Positions 51,471-61,680 of a stretch of 64,000 bases of DNA are shown here, piece after piece. Source of the stretch: CAVVIH01 sp963748295 (GTDB lineage Bacteria; Acidobacteriota; Vicinamibacteria; Vicinamibacterales; 2-12-FULL-66-21); NCBI GenBank assembly GCA_963748295.1, contig CAVVIH010000006.1, positions 1,612,001-1,676,000 of the forward strand, in the 5' to 3' direction. The translations under genes were made by a program, and so were the position numbers. Each line of letters opens with the position of its first letter. Positions within the stretch are counted from its first letter, which is position 1. The notes below the pieces were generated by a model. That model saw only the letters and a list, made by a program, of their open reading frames with translations. It was not told the origin of the DNA and searched no databases.

Positions 51471-53449
51471 TCAGCGCATCTCCACCCAGTCCGGACTCCA
51501 TGGAATGAAGCTGTCCAGCGGTCGGCTCCAGAGCGCGAAGCCGTATTTCGACGCGTCAGAAAACCGGGACGATGCATACCGGATAGCGTCTGCAGACTCG
51601 TCGCCGACCGTGAACCGGCCAAACACCGCCTTGCGGATGTCGTTGTACTCGGACTGTCCGCCGTTCCATCGCAGGCGGTTCCAGGTCAGCGTTCCTGTCT
51701 GCAGCCAGATCCAGCCATCGGCGTCCGACTTGCCGAGATCGGCGCGACCGTCTCCGTCGAAGTCCGCGATCACCAGCAGCGGCTTGTCGCTGTCGAACAC
51801 CGGCTTGCGATGGTCACGCGTCACGACGTTCGTTGCGGGATTCCAGAGATTCCATGTGTTGCTCGCAATCCAGAACACATCGTCCACCCCATCGTTCGTG
51901 AAATCGGCGACGCGAAGATCGGCGGCCCTGACCCACTCGTCACGCTGAAGCAGCCAGGCACCGTTGCCGTTCGCGGCGATCGACCAGGTCGAACCGTTCG
52001 CTCGAAGCGCATCGGTGTCCCCGTCTTTGTCGAAGTCGCCGAACACGCAATCGGACAACCGTGTGCCGTCGCTGCGCCACAAAACGCTGGCGCCCGTTCC
52101 GCCGGACGAGACGTACCAGCCGCTGCCGGCGCTGTAGAGCACGTCGGTGCGCGCGTCCCCCGTGAAATTGCCAAACCGGAGACGCTGGACTTGCAAGGTC
52201 GAAGCACGGAGGAAGCGCCACTCCGTCACTCCAGCGCTCGAGTACCACCACGCGGTGCCATTGGCCAGAAACAGGTCGTCAATGCCGTCGGCGTCGAAGT
52301 CGCCGACGGCCAGCTCGTTGATCAAGTCCGTGTTGTAGCGGTTCGGATCGCCGTCCAGGTTGCAAAGCTCCCACGAGTACGTCGGTCCAGTCGGGCCATA
52401 CACGAGACACTGCAGACCCGGATCCTTCAGCCGCACCGCTTCGTTGGCATTGTCATGGACGACGACGTTGTTGATGAAGTACGCGCCGATCGTCGGCTTG
52501 CCGCGCAGCATGAACGCAGGACGCGTCTGCGTCAGGTAATACCCCTGCTCGCCGCGAATGGTGTTCCAAATGATTTCGAAGTATTCGCCGGCCTCGCCGC
52601 CGTAGCCGTCTTCGCTGCCATGGACGTCGAAGTGCTGGTTCCAGTAGCAGAAGCCGCCTGGGCAGACGGTGAAGCCGCCTTCGAGCACGTAGTTATAACG
52701 GGCAACGTAGCCGATTACGCCCCACCCGGAGTCGGTGGTCCCGCTTGCGGCCACAGCGTGGCGGTTCTTGTTGAACAGGTTCCCCTCGATCGTCACACAC
52801 CCGCTTCCTGCGGCGACGCCATAACCCTTCTCCTCAATCGCATTGCGGTTGAAGTAGTTGCGGGTGATGCGCACGACCGGCGCCATGTCACGGCAGGACC
52901 GCAGTGAAGGATCCCGCGCAACGACGACCGCCATGCTCCAGAACTCGAAGACGTTGTTGTCGATCGAAACATTCAGACTGGGGTCACCGATGATCGCGAA
53001 AGCCTTGATGCTCGCGGCCTGCGGGCTGCGATCGTCGGTCGTCATCGGCCCTCGAAAGCGCAGGCCTTCGACGCGTATCGGGGTCCCGCAACAAAAAACA
53101 GCGGACCGTCGGCGTCCCGGCCCGTCGCGGTGATGAGCGCGCCAGGATCGAGCCCGCCACGCGTGCCTTTGAGTGTTACGCACGGGCCGATGGTGAGGAA
53201 GCGCGTCCGTCCCATCTCCACCGTTATGGTCGATGGGATCTGGATTGTGCCCTGGAACCCTTCCCCGAGCAGTGCCTTCAACTGGTCGGCTGGTGACCTT
53301 CCCAACTTATCGTCTGCGGGGCGGGTCAGCGTGCGAACATCCGCAGGACACAAGCGGCTTTGAGCCGAGAGCTTTGATGTGAAGCCGTGTCCCGATACCA
53401 GGACCAGCACGCTTCCAAGAACGATCGACGACGAGAATCGGCGGCACAT
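51471..53449 (-). CDS. Exported right-handed beta-helix protein with FG-GAP/VCBS repeats, one frameshift
   Basis: ATG 53449 with GGAGA nine bases upstream opens a signal peptide ('CRRFSSSIVLGSVLVLVSGHG'). The first part up to about residue 120 ends in 'GPLFFVAGP'; at about 53083-53095, beside a run of A and C bases, the frame shifts into 'IRVEGLRFRGPMTTDD'. A parallel beta-helix of the pectate-lyase type follows ('NVSIDNNVFEFWSMAVVV', 'GCVTIEGNLFNKNRHAV', 'YFINNVVVHDNANEAV'), then five or six FG-GAP/VCBS blades with calcium-type loops ('LAVGDFDADGIDDLFL', 'CVFGDFDKDGDTDALR', 'LVIADFDGDGRADLG'). Total about 655 residues. Catalytic residues of a lyase are not obvious; adhesion or polymer binding is as likely. 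Confidence 0.8.
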
Positions 53450-53531
53450 ATTGGTGTCTCCTGAATGGGCCCGGTTGCGATCCGTGCTGTCTGGATCTAC
53501 CGGCGTCAGGAAAATGTGTGACAGGGAATGA

Positions 53532-56500
53532 CTAGCGGGACAGGAGCTCGCGGCGCCACAGATCGATTTCGAGGCGCCTGTGCCACGGCAAGGACGGCGT
53601 CGCCGGCGTCGCTTCGAATTGCGCGCGCGTCCCGGCAGCAGCGCCCGAACGTCCAAGCGCCTTCTGCGCCAGCGCAAGGGCGAGCACCTTCTCTTCGCGC
53701 AGGTCGAAGGTGCGGCCGTTTCGCCTCAGCAATTCGCTCAGGATGGCTTCCGCTCGATCGGGCTGGCTTGCGCGAATGAGAGCCGCGGCGTGGACCATCA
53801 CGAAGCGTTCGCTGTCCGGTTCGATATCGGCGGCGATTCGAGCCAGCGCGACGACCTGAGTCTGCCGCGCCGTGTCCGCCATGTCGGTAAGAACACAGAT
53901 GCTGGCGAGCCAGTGCGCCCGATCCGGATTGCGGGTCGCGCCGACCGTCCGCAATGCTTCAGTGCAACCCGTCGCGATCGCCTGACGATCGCCTGCGGCA
54001 AAGCGTGCCAGCGCGGCATAGTAATGCAGCTCGGTCCAATCCGGCCGTCGCGCGAGCGCGGCATTGAACGCGGCCTCGGCCTCGCGCCAGCGTCCGAGCT
54101 CTGCCAGTGCATGCCCCGATGCCGTGTGGGTTTCCCAGACGGCGTCCGGTTCCGCGGCCAGCGTCGCCAGCAGGCTCGCGGCCGCGGCCCAGTCACGCTG
54201 CAGCGTGTGGAGCCCAGCCAGCATCCGGCGCCACGCCGAGTCGTCGGCCGCAGCCGACTGGATGACGTCGCGATCGCGCGCGAGTTCCAGGACTCTGTGT
54301 ACTGGAAGCGCCACGAGCTGACCGCCTTCGATGGTGTGGCCTGAAAGCAGCTGCGACGCCCGTTGCAGCGAATCGGTTGAGCGTGGGTCAGGCCGGAGCT
54401 GCCAGGTCAACGCGTCGCGGCCGCTGAACGCGACCCGCGATCCATCGGGTGCGAACGACACCGCCATCGCCAGCTGCGGCAATTCGCGCACAGCGGTCAC
54501 CGGTTCACCGCTGCCCAACGACCATACCTGGGCGCGGCGTTGCCAGCTCGCGCCAGCCACCCAACGGCCATCGGCGCTCACTTCAGCCGCTTCCACCAGG
54601 CCAGGCAGTCGCATGGGCTGGTAGCGCGGCTCCAGCGACCCGTCACCATTGAGGACATGAATGGCGCCACTGGCAGTAGGCAGGACAAGACGGCTCCCGT
54701 CGAGTGCCTGGTGAACGTCCACTACCTGCGGAATTGCCGCTGACGTCCTGGGTGACGTCTCGTCGAGCGCGCGCCGCTCGATCCTATCGCTCGTGGCGAT
54801 CACCACTTGCGAGTTGGACACGAATGCCGCGGCACCGTAAGGCGTCCACTTCGCGTGAGCGACCGGCGCTCCGTCGCGGGCGGTCCAGACCTCGACCCGC
54901 GGCCCCGAGCCGGACACCGTGACGAGTCGTTGGCCGTCGGGACTGAACGATCCCCTGTACGTTCCCGGCGAAGGCAAGGAGGCGATTCGCTGACCATCAG
55001 GAACCGACCACAGGGTCGCCGACGCATTCGGCTCACGCAGACCGAAGGTGACCAGGCGCGTATCGTCAGGACCAAAGAGCACCGTCCTCAGCCCGCCGGA
55101 AAAATGACGCAGCTCGGGCACGACGGGTTCCCCCGTGGCGGCATCCCAGAGCCTTGCCGTTCCGTTGTCCGATGTCGTGGCAACGAGGCGGCCGTCGTGA
55201 CTGAAGGCAATCCCGCGGACGTTTCCCCCATGCCGGAGCGGTGGCAGCATCGTTTCGTACGTGGCGGCATCGATGATCGCCCCGTGCCCGAACCTGATCG
55301 CTTCTGTCGATCCGCTGGCCAGCGCGAGGCGCCGCCCGTCCGGACTGAATGCAACGTCGTAGGTAAAGTTGCGGAGAACGCGCGGCGCCACTGCAGCTGG
55401 ACTCAGATCCCACACTCGAATCAGGCCGTCCGCGGTGACACAGAGCAAATAGCGGCTCTCGGGAAGAAACCCCAGCGATATGACAGCGGCCGGATGCGGC
55501 AAGCTCGTGCCGAGGGGGCCAGCGCTGGTGAACCACACGCGCGCGGTGCCGTCAGCATATCCGGCGGCCGCAAACAGTCCGTCGTCTGACGTGTCAACCG
55601 CGCCGCAATTTGTGGATCCGCCGAGGCGCGCGGGTGGGCCGCTCGCGCCGACGGAAATGCGCGCGGCGCCTTCAGCTCCGCACAGAAACGCGGTCGTCCG
55701 ATTGGCCGACAGCTTGGCGGCTCCAATGCCGCTCGGCAACATCCCGCTCGGTTCCGAGAGCGGCGCTGCGGTATGCAGGTTCCAGAGCTGCAGCGCACCA
55801 GTGATGGCGATCGTGGCGAGACGGTCCGCATCCAGCGGTATGGCGTTCACGACTGCCGCGCGGTGAGGCAGCCGGGCGAGCGTGCGGCCACTGGCAACTT
55901 CCACAAGCTGCAAGGGGCCGGCTATGTCCGAAACCGCTACGATGCGTCCTCCATCGAGGAATTCGGCAGCCGTCGCCGCGCCGTCGAGTCGAATCGCCAT
56001 GAGAGGCCGGCCTGAGGCGCGGTCCCAGACGCGGACGTTGCCGGCGCGGTCGGCGCCGAGTACCAGCGCAGCGTCGGCCGAGACGCGCAGCAGATGAACC
56101 GCCGGCATCGATGCGATCGCCGCAGGCGCCCCGGTGCGCATGTCCCAACCGCGAATCGTCCCCTTTTCGTCAGCCGAGACGACTGTCGTTCCTGCGATCT
56201 GAAGCTCGACGACTCCGGCATCGTGCGTGAGAAACGGACCCACAACGTCGCCGTTCGACGCATTCCACACCCTGACCGTGCCACGCTGATCCCATGTCGC
56301 CAGCCAGGCGCGATTCGATGACAGCGTGGCGCCGACTACTCCTTCGTGGTACCAGACGCGAACCGGATAAGGTCTTCCATCGAGAACGTGCCGAATCCGA
56401 ATCCGGTGCAGTTCTTCCGCCTGCCTGCCTCCTTCCTCGAGCTGCAGCGCCCGCACGAGCCACGGAAGTGCTTTGAGATCGTCGCCAGCCGCGGCGAGCT

Positions 56501-57765
56501 GCAGCCCGGTGCTGACGTTGAGCATCTTGAGATGCTCGCGGTTGTCGCGGCGGGCCCGTTCCGCGGTGATCCACATGAACGTGCTGACGACCGCAGCGAC
56601 GATCAACGCGAGACCTGCCACCGTCGCGGCGATGGCCGTCCGCTTATGCTTTCGAGCCAGTTTCACGAGCCGGTAGCGAAGGTCCGGTGGGGCGGCGGCC
56701 ACCGGCTCACTGGCGAGATGGTGCCGGATGTCGGCCCCGAGCTCGGAGACGGAACCGTAGCGCCGGGCGGGTTCTTTCTCGAGCGCGCGCGCGGTGATCC
56801 ATTCGAGGTCGCCCCGCAGCCGCCGCAGCAGGGTTCCGGGCTCGGTCAGCCGGCGAGCGGCAATCTCGCCAATGGCCACGTCGCCCTGACTCGTGATGCG
56901 TGACGTCAGACGCGGCGGTTCCTCCTCCCGAATCACGCGCAGCATCTCGAAAGCGGCCTTGCGCCGCAGGGTTCGCGCATCGAACGGCAGCGCGCCTGCG
57001 AGCAGCTCGTAGAGAACCACGCCGAGTGAGTAGATGTCCGTCCGCGTGTCCACGCCGCTTGACGACAGTCCCGCCTGCTCCGGGCTCATGTTACTCCGGC
57101 GTCCCCAGGAGCACGCCAAACTGTGTCTCTGCCGTGTCGGCCGTCATCGACCGCTCGAGCACTTTTGCGACACCGAAGTCGATGACTTTCACCAGCGGGC
57201 GTGCGTCCACTTCCGCCACGAGAATGTTCGTGGGCTTCAGGTCACGGTGAACCAACCCTTTCTGATGCGCATGCTCAACCGCCTGACATACCTGGAGAAA
57301 GAGATCGAGACGCGAGGCTATCGTCAGTCTGGACTGATCGGCGAATGCCGTGATCGGCGGTCCTTCCACGTACTCCATCACGAAGTACGGCCGGCCGTCG
57401 TCGGCCACCCCGGCATCCAGCACGGTGGCAATGTTGGGATGGTTGAGGATCGCGAGCGCCTGACGCTCCGAGTCGAATCGCGCGAGGATCTCCTTCGAGT
57501 CGTAGCCGCGCTCGAGGATCTTGAGCGCGACGATCCGGCGTACGGGCCGGTGCTGCTGCGCGCGCCACACCACGCCCATGCCGCCCTCGCCCACCCGCTC
57601 GAGGAGTTCGTAGGCGCCCAGGAAGTGTCCGCTCGCGTCGATCGGGCTGTCGGTCGACTGGCTGAGCGCCAGCTGCAGCAGGCAGCGAGGACACACCCCT
57701 CCGAGAGGACCGTTGAGCGGCATCCCGCAACGCGGACAGGCCATGAAGGAAGACGTCATTGGCAT
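53532..57765 (-). CDS. Transmembrane Ser/Thr protein kinase with WD40 and TPR regions, one frameshift
   Basis: From ATG 57765: a zinc ribbon ('CPRCGMPLNGPLGGVCPRCL'), kinase glycine loop 'GEGGMGVVW', Lys in 'VALKILERG', catalytic 'HRDLKPTNILV', 'DFGVAKV', then a break at 57091-57093 where one extra A turns the expected 'GTPEYMSPEQ' into a stop. Downstream: rest of the kinase, one membrane helix ('AIAATVAGLALIVAAVVSTF'), about 14 WD40-type repeats ('GTVRVWNASNGDVVG', 'GNVRVWDRASGRPLMA', 'GTARLWDAATGEPVVP') and a short TPR-like tail. Total about 1410 residues. It follows an ECF sigma gene by 35 bases, forming a sigma-kinase operon typical of Acidobacteria and Planctomycetes. Confidence 0.9.
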
Positions 57766-57800
57766 GGGACTACAGAGTCCGCGCCGAATTGTGACGAGCC

Positions 57801-58514
57801 TCAGCCGGAGAGCACCTTGAGCAGGTGCCGAAGCTCACTTTCAACCTGTTCGCTGTCGCTGATCGTGTCCTGTACTTCGGCGCGAAGCGCCTCGCCAAAT
57901 CTGTGGCGAAGGCGATGCAGCGCCGCGCGGGAGGCGGCGTCGCTCACCTGGTCGATATCGGTGTCCACGGGTCGCGAATCCACCGGCGCGTCGGAGGTCA
58001 AGAACGACCGAAGCGCATCGAAGACCTTCTCCTGTCCCCTGGAGGCGTAGCTCGCCCTCAGTCTCTCGAGAGCGCGCTCGACCACGTTCAGCGCCCAGTG
58101 GCGCTCGAAAACTGCTTCCGGCGAGGAGTTCGCATCTGCCGCCAATTCCTTCAGCGGGCGATCCGCCTCGATTGCGTCGATTGATTCGTGGGGTATCCGC
58201 GCGCCCCGCCGGAGCGTGAGGTCGCGTTCGCGCGCATTGGTGAGAAAGTTGCGGGCACACGTGACGAGATACGCGCGGAACCGTCCTCGCGAGGCGTCGG
58301 CCTTCTGCAAGCTCTGATGTTCGAGAAGGTGTACGAAGAACGCCTGAGTCAGGTCGGCCGCGTTGTCGGGATCGAATCCCTGACACCGGACATAAACGTA
58401 GACGGGGCGCCAGTATGCCTCGCAGAGCTGCGCCAGCGCCTGCTGAGCGGGCTCCCCGTCGCCGCTGGTGGCAACGATGAGGCTCCAGCGCGTGGTCTGG
58501 AAGAGATCGGCCAT
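57801..58514 (-). CDS. ECF-type sigma factor linked to the WD40 kinase
   Basis: Intact, 237 residues. Region 2: 'TTRWSLIVATSGDGEPAQQALAQLCEAYWRPVYVYVR', 'NAADLTQAFFVHLLEHQSL', 'RGRFRAYLVTCARNFLTN'. Region 4 is present but weakly conserved ('ALERLRASYASRGQEKVFDALRSFL'; 'SDAASRAALHRLRHRFGEALR'), as in the ECF group that is controlled by Ser/Thr kinases rather than by an anti-sigma factor. It is immediately upstream of the kinase gene in the same direction; phosphorylation by that kinase is a reasonable inference. Its start is 64 bases from the GH16 stop. Confidence 0.85.
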   Translation of the reverse strand: MADLFQTTRWSLIVATSGDGEPAQQALAQLCEAYWRPVYVYVRCQGFDPDNAADLTQAFFVHLLEHQSLQKADASRGRFRAYLVTCARNFLTNARERDLTLRRGARIPHESIDAIEADRPLKELAADANSSPEAVFERHWALNVVERALERLRASYASRGQEKVFDALRSFLTSDAPVDSRPVDTDIDQVSDAASRAALHRLRHRFGEALRAEVQDTISDSEQVESELRHLLKVLSG

Positions 58515-58578
58515 CGGCGCCCCGTCGCGATTGTAGAACTCCTGAACAGAGAACGCACGAGAGACACGGCCGGATGCT

Positions 58579-59404
58579 CTACCTGAACACGCGCACGTAG
58601 TCGATGAGGAACCGCGCGGGAAATGCGGAATCGTCGATGCCCTGCCGGCCGCCCCAGGTGCCGCCGATCGCGAGATTGAGAATCAGGGTACTGCGGCCGA
58701 TCGAACGGCCAGACCGCCGCGTCGCCGGACTCTTTGTCGAAGCTGAAATACCGCTGCCCGTCGACCGACATGCTGATCTGCTGCGGCGTCCACAGCGCCT
58801 CGTAGACGTGAAACTCATCGTCCGCGCCAGGCACGCTGACGTTGTTGCCCTTGTTGGTGCCCTGCACGTGGTTGTAGGCGCGGGTGTGGATGTTGGCGTG
58901 GATGCGGCCGGGATCGAAGCCGACGTGCTCCATGATGTCGATCTCGCCGCACGCGGGCCATCCGACGTCGCGGATGCTGGTGCCGAGCGTCCAGACTGCC
59001 GGCCAGGTGCCGCGCCCTTTCGGCAGCTTCGCGCGGACCTCGATGCGGCCGTAGGTCCAGCTCGCGCGGCTGGTCAGGCTCGCCGACGTGTATCCGGCGC
59101 CCTCGTACGGCTCCTTGCGCGCTTCGATGATCAGCACGCCGTTCTCGATGCGCGCATTGTCCGTGCGCTGCCGCGTGTAGTACTGCTGCTCCTTGTTGCG
59201 GATCAATCCGACTTCCTGGTTCCACCGCGAGGCATCCGGCAGCCCGTCACGATCGAATTCGTCGTTCCAGACGAGCGTGGTGCCTGGCTGCGCGGGCGCG
59301 GCTGCTGATTGCCCCGGCACCTCCGAGGCGGCAACCGGTCCGCGGCAGGCTGCGGGCATCACCAGCGCACAGAGCCCACAGACGATCGCGGTGGGGAGGT
59401 GCAT
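58579..59404 (-). CDS. Glycoside hydrolase family 16 (beta-glucanase type), lipoprotein-like, one frameshift
   Basis: Cleaves beta-1,3(4)-glucans or related polymers outside the cytoplasm. From ATG 59404 a signal peptide with a possible lipid-attachment Cys 20 ('LCALVMPAAC') is followed by 'LVWNDEFDRDGLPDASRWNQEVG' and the active-site strand 'ACGEIDIMEHVGF' with nucleophile Glu 154, Asp 156 and acid/base Glu 159. Near 58685-58690 one extra C shifts the frame; the true C-terminus is 'YLILNLAIGGTWGGRQG' and 'FLIDYVRVFR', ending at 58579. Length about 274, normal. It lies 23 bases behind the membrane-protein gene upstream. Confidence 0.88.
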
Positions 59405-59427
59405 CGCGTCCGATTCTACGTGAGACC

Positions 59428-60280
59428 TCACATCAGTGCACTGGGCCGTGCGATCAGCGGAACGCCCCGGAGCGCCTGCGTCAACAGCATCACGTAGAGT
59501 CCCGCATAGCCTGCGGCAGCCATGAGCACGAGGCGCTCGCGCAGCCTGCCGCGAACCCGCATACGGCCGAGCCACAGCGCGACGAGCAGCAGGACCTGCA
59601 GCGCGTGCAGCCCGACGAAGTGCGGCACGCGCAGGTCGCCATGCTCGGTGCTCCACCCGGTGCCGGCCAGGCCCGGTCCGCCGTCCGGAGCACCCACCGT
59701 GTGGGCTCCGGCGATCGTCATGCGCTCGCCGGCGCGCGCCGCCTCGAGCTGCGCCGCCGTCGGCCGCGTCATGAATCCGCCGGTCAGCGCGCCGACGATA
59801 GTGATGATCATGCCGAAGCGCAGCGCCCACCCGACCGCCATGTCCTGGAAGCGATGGCGCCAGAGGGCGACCGCCACGGCGATCGTCGCGAACGTCTGGA
59901 TGAAGATCGCGGACCCCATGATCGTGAACAGTACCGGCGTCGACAACCGTTCCGACATTGAAATGGCTGGTCGTCCCGCGCCACGCCTGGCCGCCGATGA
60001 TCGCGATCTCAATCACCATCGTCACGGCCGTCAGCCAACCAACCACGCGCCGGGTGCGAACCCACTCCGGGAGGAGCGTGAAGATCCAGGCCAGCGTGAT
60101 CGTGTAGATGGTGATCGACACCGCGAACTTCGCCGGCTTGAGCCACGCCGGCGCGCCGGTAATGATTCTCGGATCCACCGCGAGGCCGACCAGGGCGACA
60201 GCGAGGACGATCTGCATCAGCGCGGCGGTAGCGATGAGCTCGGGGCTTGTCTGCCACATACGTTTCAACACGGCTATCAC
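59428..60280 (-). CDS. Multi-pass membrane protein of unknown function, one frameshift
   Basis: About 283 residues with seven predicted membrane segments: 'LIATAALMQIVLAVALVGLAV', 'FAVSITIYTITLAWIFTLLP', 'VVGWLTAVTMVIEIAIIGG', then after the break (about 59945) 'PVLFTIMGSAIFIQTFATIAVAVALW', 'FGMIITIVGALTGGFM', 'LHALQVLLLVALWLG' and 'LMAAAGYAGLYVMLLTQAL'. A 'LKPAKFAVSI' motif and 'HFVGLHALQ' with an intramembrane His recall a small family of bacterial membrane proteins without known role. It is upstream of GH16 in the same direction and divergent from another membrane protein gene with about 125 bases between them. Confidence 0.65.
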
Positions 60281-60334
60281 TTCCTCACCCGCATGTAATC
60301 AACGTCAACATCAGCCTATAAGCCGGCCGGCGGG

Positions 60335-60378
60335 TTGACCGCCGGTAGTACGCGGCGTATAGTACGTGACGTACTATA
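60335..60378 (+). promoter_or_regulatory. Promoter with a 21-bp operator palindrome over the -10 box
   Basis: TTGACC (60335-60340), 17 bp, TATAGT (60358-60363). The -10 box is the left arm of a perfect inverted repeat: TATAGTACG (60358-60366), TGA, CGTACTATA (60370-60378). A further half-site TAGTACG occurs at 60346-60352 in the spacer. A repressor of PadR, TetR or similar type is implied; none is encoded next to it. Confidence 0.65.
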
Positions 60379-60405
60379 GGTGCCGGCGGGCACCGGGAGG
60401 CAACC

Positions 60406-61221
60406 ATGGCGCCGCGAATCCTGCTCTACTGTCTGATCGGCGGGCTCCCGTTCACCATCGCCGGGCTCGGCGCCGGCCACGCGGCGTGGTGGTGGCTGGC
60501 CGGGATCGCGCTCGCCGCATCGTTCGTCCCGGTCGCCATCTACGGACCGCGCGGGCGGCTGGCCCAGTTCGGCGTCATCGCGCCGGCGCTGTTCACCATC
60601 AGCGTGTTCTGCCTGTGGACGGAAACGCTGGTGTTCATGCCGCAGCTGCGAGCGCAATCGGTCAGTATCTTCGTCGGCACCACCGTCATGTACATGATGG
60701 TCGCTGCCGCCGTCGCCCTGCTCGCCCCTGCGCTCGGGCTTGCCCGGCCCTCCAATCACGACGCGCCCCATCGTCCTGCGCTTGGCGCCGCCGCGATGGT
60801 GGTCGTGTGCGGACTGGCCTATGCGGTGTACTACCTGATCTTCGGCGCCATCACCTACGAGTACTTCACGCGCGGGTTCTATCCGGATGCGCCGCGCCAG
60901 GTCGCGGAGCTGGGTGTCTGGTTCTGGCCGCTGCAGATTGGCCGCGGGATCCTGATGACGCTCGGCATCCTGCCAATCGTTTACACGCTGCGGATGCCGC
61001 GCGGCCATGCGGCGCTCGCCGTCGGCGCGATCGTCTGGGTGGCCGGCGGCCTGGCGCCGCTCCTCGCCCCCAGCGACCTGATGACCACGGCCCAACGCCT
61101 GTTCCACATCGTCGAGATCTTCACGCAGAACGTGTCGCTGGGCGTCACCGTCGTGCTGCTGATGCGCCCCGGCGCTTCCCGCGTGTCCTCTTCGTACTCA
61201 CGTATCGGTGCGCGCCCGTAA
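60406..61221 (+). CDS. Multi-pass membrane protein of unknown function
   Basis: Intact, 271 residues; GGGAGG lies seven bases before the ATG at 60406. About seven membrane helices: 'ILLYCLIGGLPFTIAGLG', 'WWWLAGIALAASFVPVAIYG', 'FGVIAPALFTISVFCLW', 'VMYMMVAAAVALLAPALGL', 'AAMVVVCGLAYAVYYLIFG', 'GILMTLGILPIVYTL', 'AALAVGAIVWVAGGLAPLL' and a terminal one. No known transporter signature. It sits alone behind a strong promoter with an operator palindrome, so its expression is evidently conditional. The last 77 bases overlap the convergent MmcQ/YjbR gene, an unusually long tail-to-tail overlap that could mean the true stop lies earlier. Confidence 0.7.
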   Translation: MAPRILLYCLIGGLPFTIAGLGAGHAAWWWLAGIALAASFVPVAIYGPRGRLAQFGVIAPALFTISVFCLWTETLVFMPQLRAQSVSIFVGTTVMYMMVAAAVALLAPALGLARPSNHDAPHRPALGAAAMVVVCGLAYAVYYLIFGAITYEYFTRGFYPDAPRQVAELGVWFWPLQIGRGILMTLGILPIVYTLRMPRGHAALAVGAIVWVAGGLAPLLAPSDLMTTAQRLFHIVEIFTQNVSLGVTVVLLMRPGASRVSSSYSRIGARP

Positions 61222-61519
61222 CGAGGTCGCGCAGCGCATCCGGATGCACGCGCGACAGTCGCGCCAGCACACACGGATAGCCGACGTAATGCTCCTTGAG
61301 ATAGTAGGTGTCGGGGTCTTCCTCGACGAGCGCGTCGCGATCCGGAAAGTCCATCATCACCACGAGCGTGTCCGGCTCGGCGGACTTGTGCGACGCCATG
61401 CACACGAACATCCTCCCGCGCACCTTGAGCGCGGGGGAGCCCCACGCGGTCGTCACCTCGACGTCCGGCAACGTGCGGCCGATGGCCTCGACGCGCTTGA
61501 ACGTGCTCACACGCGGCAT
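61145..61519 (-). CDS. MmcQ/YjbR-family protein
   Basis: 124 residues with the fold signature of the family: 'VEAIGRTLPDVEVTTAWGSPALKVRGRMFVCMA', 'LVVMMDFPDRDALVEEDPDTYYLKEHYVGYPCVLARL' and 'HPDALRDLVTGAHRYVS'. The family has a double-wing structure once proposed to bind DNA; some members occur with tellurite or growth-related genes, but no reaction is known. The basic C-terminal tail ('STKRTRGKRRGASAARR') is longer than usual and lies within the overlap with the convergent membrane-protein gene. Confidence 0.85.
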   Translation of the reverse strand: MPRVSTFKRVEAIGRTLPDVEVTTAWGSPALKVRGRMFVCMASHKSAEPDTLVVMMDFPDRDALVEEDPDTYYLKEHYVGYPCVLARLSRVHPDALRDLVTGAHRYVSTKRTRGKRRGASAARR

Positions 61520-61680
61520 TGGCGTCGGCCTGATTGTATGACTTGGGAAATCCGAGGTGGAAGGAGAAGCAGGCCGGCCGACCGCAGCCTGCTTGAAAGG
61601 ACATCTCCATTATATCAACCGATTGCACCAGACTGTTTCAGCAGGCGCGGTTCCCGCAAACTTAGCAGCGGAGGATTGCA

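Noticed and set aside
57091..57093. True stop ending a short kinase at 57765-57091
   Set aside because: Removing one A restores the kinase motif 'GTPEYMSPEQ' and joins it to the rest of the kinase, so it is an indel.
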